Of a stretch of 6,116 nucleotides of DNA, positions 5,126 through 6,116 are shown piece by piece. The translations under genes and the position numbers were made by a program. The notes below the pieces were generated by a model. It worked only from the letters and a program-made list of their open reading frames with translations. It did not search any database and was not told the origin of the DNA. Origin of the DNA: Desulfuromonadaceae bacterium (GTDB lineage Bacteria; Desulfobacterota; Desulfuromonadia; Desulfuromonadales; Geopsychrobacteraceae); NCBI GenBank assembly GCA_013138655.1, contig WTCI01000149.1, forward strand, positions 1 to 6,116, given 5' to 3'. Within the stretch, counting starts at the first letter, position 1. Every line of letters starts with the position of its first letter.

Positions 5126-6116
5126 CCTCCTGTAAGTCGTTCCAAGCGTATTTCAGGCGCATTTGATCCTTGAGGGTCAGTTTCTGGCCGCTATGGTGGG
5201 GCATTATCTCTGGCAACAGGCCGCAGGTGGCCCTTTTGCTGCTAACTGTGCAATACGCTCGCGAATCTGTAGCAGCAAAGCATAGGCCGGTTGTCGGGGG
5301 CTGATCAGGATCTGCAACTGGCGCGAGCGAGCTCGGACTTGTCCTGCCAGGCTGATCAGCCCAAAGCGGATCGCTTTGAGGCGCTTGCGAGCCCAGCTCT
5401 TTGGCAAAATCAAACGCTTCATTGCGGCGTTGAGGTTCAGGGCGAGAATCATAATTCCCCACCATGCCGCATTCTCGCCGAACTCTCCTGAGGGGAGCTT
5501 CCCACCAGCCAGGTCGTCCTTCATGACCGCATGAACTTCTTCGCTTTTGCCGCAGCGCTCACGATACCAATGGATCAGTTCATTGCCATCGACAGTGCGA
5601 TTGGTGACGATACCTCGAACCTTGTAACGTGCACCGCCAGAGGCCTGAACCTGATCGGAGTCTTCGGTGGTTTCGTATCCGGGCAACTCCAGTTGGTGGC
5701 GCAGCAGTTCCCGGGTTGCAACGAAGCGATAAGCGGGGCCTTTTTTGCTGGATCCCGCCCAGCTCGGAACGTAGCAGATTTCGGCCCATTGCTGACTCGT
5801 TTCGTACTGGCGACCATCCGGATCGGTGCGAAGCACGGGAAACCACTGATCTTCGGCGACTTCGCGTACAGCCTGACGGAAGCTGGCAGTCACATCGGCA
5901 CCGATGGCGAATTCAATGACCCCGAAACGTTCATTGGTTCCTTCGGCGCAGTAGCGTAGCAGGTCTTGTTGGTATCCGGCGGTATCCGAGCGAACACAGA
6001 CCTTCTCGACGCCATCGGGGAGGCTTCTCAATGACTCCTATAAAAGACGCAGTTGCTGGTGCCCGGCAGGGACATTCCCATCGCGAAACTCGGAGCGGAC
6101 AACCTGATCCTGCTCA
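5126..6116 (-). mobile_element. IS1380-family insertion sequence, 3' part, continues past the window
   Basis: The right end of the window is occupied by the transposase of an IS1380-like element read on the minus strand. The element's downstream end should lie between the transposase stop (5204) and the aminotransferase promoter. A plausible terminus begins with CCTCCTG or CCTGTAAG at 5126-5129, because ends of this family commonly start with CC. The other end lies outside the window, so the terminal inverted repeats and the short target duplication cannot be checked and the boundary is approximate. The insertion is upstream of the aminotransferase but leaves its promoter intact. Confidence 0.6.
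5204..6116 (-). pseudogene. IS1380-family transposase, interrupted by an in-frame stop, 5' end outside window
   Basis: The intact downstream part is 275 codons from 6031 to the TAA at 5204-5206. It includes VRSDTAGYQ, whose Asp (16th codon of this part) matches the second catalytic acidic residue of the DDE fold. The C-terminal signature WYRERCGKSEEVHAVMK follows at codons 155-171 (Y156-x2-R159-x4-E164-x6-K171, with E164 the likely catalytic Glu), then DDLAGGKLPSGEFGENAAWW. These features are typical of IS1380-family transposases. Upstream, the same frame continues to the window edge with a matching peptide (RDGNVPAGHQQLRLL), but it is interrupted by TAG at 6038-6040 between RLL and ESLRSLPDG. 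No frame change is needed, so this is a nonsense mutation, probably of a Lys, Glu or Gln codon. The first catalytic Asp should lie beyond the edge. The TTG at 6031 is unlikely to be a real start. The protein made, if any, would lack the N-terminal half. Confidence 0.8.

Noticed and set aside
5073..5465. Minus-strand open frame overlapping the transposase C-terminus
   Set aside because: It is out of frame with the transposase for most of its length and shows no recognisable domain. The piece beyond the transposase stop is IS end and intergenic sequence.
5531..5959. Plus-strand open frame of 142 codons at the right side
   Set aside because: It is antisense to the IS1380 transposase, which has the recognisable catalytic motifs.
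6038..6040. Pyrrolysine or other recoding at the transposase TAG
   Set aside because: A single amber codon in one mobile-element gene is far more simply a nonsense mutation, and no pyl genes or suppressor tRNA are in view.
1..6116. CRISPR array, tRNA/rRNA genes, riboswitch or toxin-antitoxin pair
   Set aside because: I looked for these by eye on both strands. There are no regularly spaced repeats, no tRNA cloverleaf or rRNA-like segments, and no small coupled gene pairs beyond recJ-murB.

Overview
The window is about 6.1 kb of bacterial chromosome. It carries mostly housekeeping genes, with one damaged insertion sequence at the right edge and a cluster of small palindromic repeats near the left edge. 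No taxonomic marker is present. The order secF - anchored TPR protein - recJ, the moderately GC-rich codon use, and an aminotransferase and IS1380-type transposase of kinds I associate with Geobacter/Desulfuromonas relatives suggest a member of the Desulfuromonadia (Desulfobacterota). That placement is an inference.

Left edge to 3691, plus strand. The first 72 bases are the last 23 codons of secF (protein export). A 246-base gap follows, containing two foldback structures: a short palindrome/direct-repeat unit (about 65-131) and a MITE-like element (about 127-293) with 27-bp imperfect terminal inverted repeats bounded by CTAG. Next come a membrane-anchored TPR protein (319-900), a hairpin terminator candidate, recJ (978-2714, single-strand DNA exonuclease) and murB (2711-3691, peptidoglycan precursor reductase). 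The last two overlap by ATGA and are probably translationally coupled.

From 3741 to 4922, minus strand and convergent to murB, lies a complete class I/II PLP-dependent aminotransferase. It has a readable sigma70-type promoter and ribosome binding site on its right side, and a small palindrome overlies the -35 box.

From about 5126 to the right edge, minus strand, lies the 3' part of an IS1380-family insertion sequence. Its transposase reading frame is broken by an in-frame TAG at 6038-6040, so this copy looks inactive. The 200 bases between the aminotransferase promoter and the IS hold only a 41-codon ORF of doubtful reality.

I see no defence system, CRISPR array, RNA gene or clearly new multi-gene system. 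The most notable unexplained structure is the nested repeat insertion between secF and the TPR gene. Removing both repeat units in silico leaves an ordinary 25-nt operon junction.
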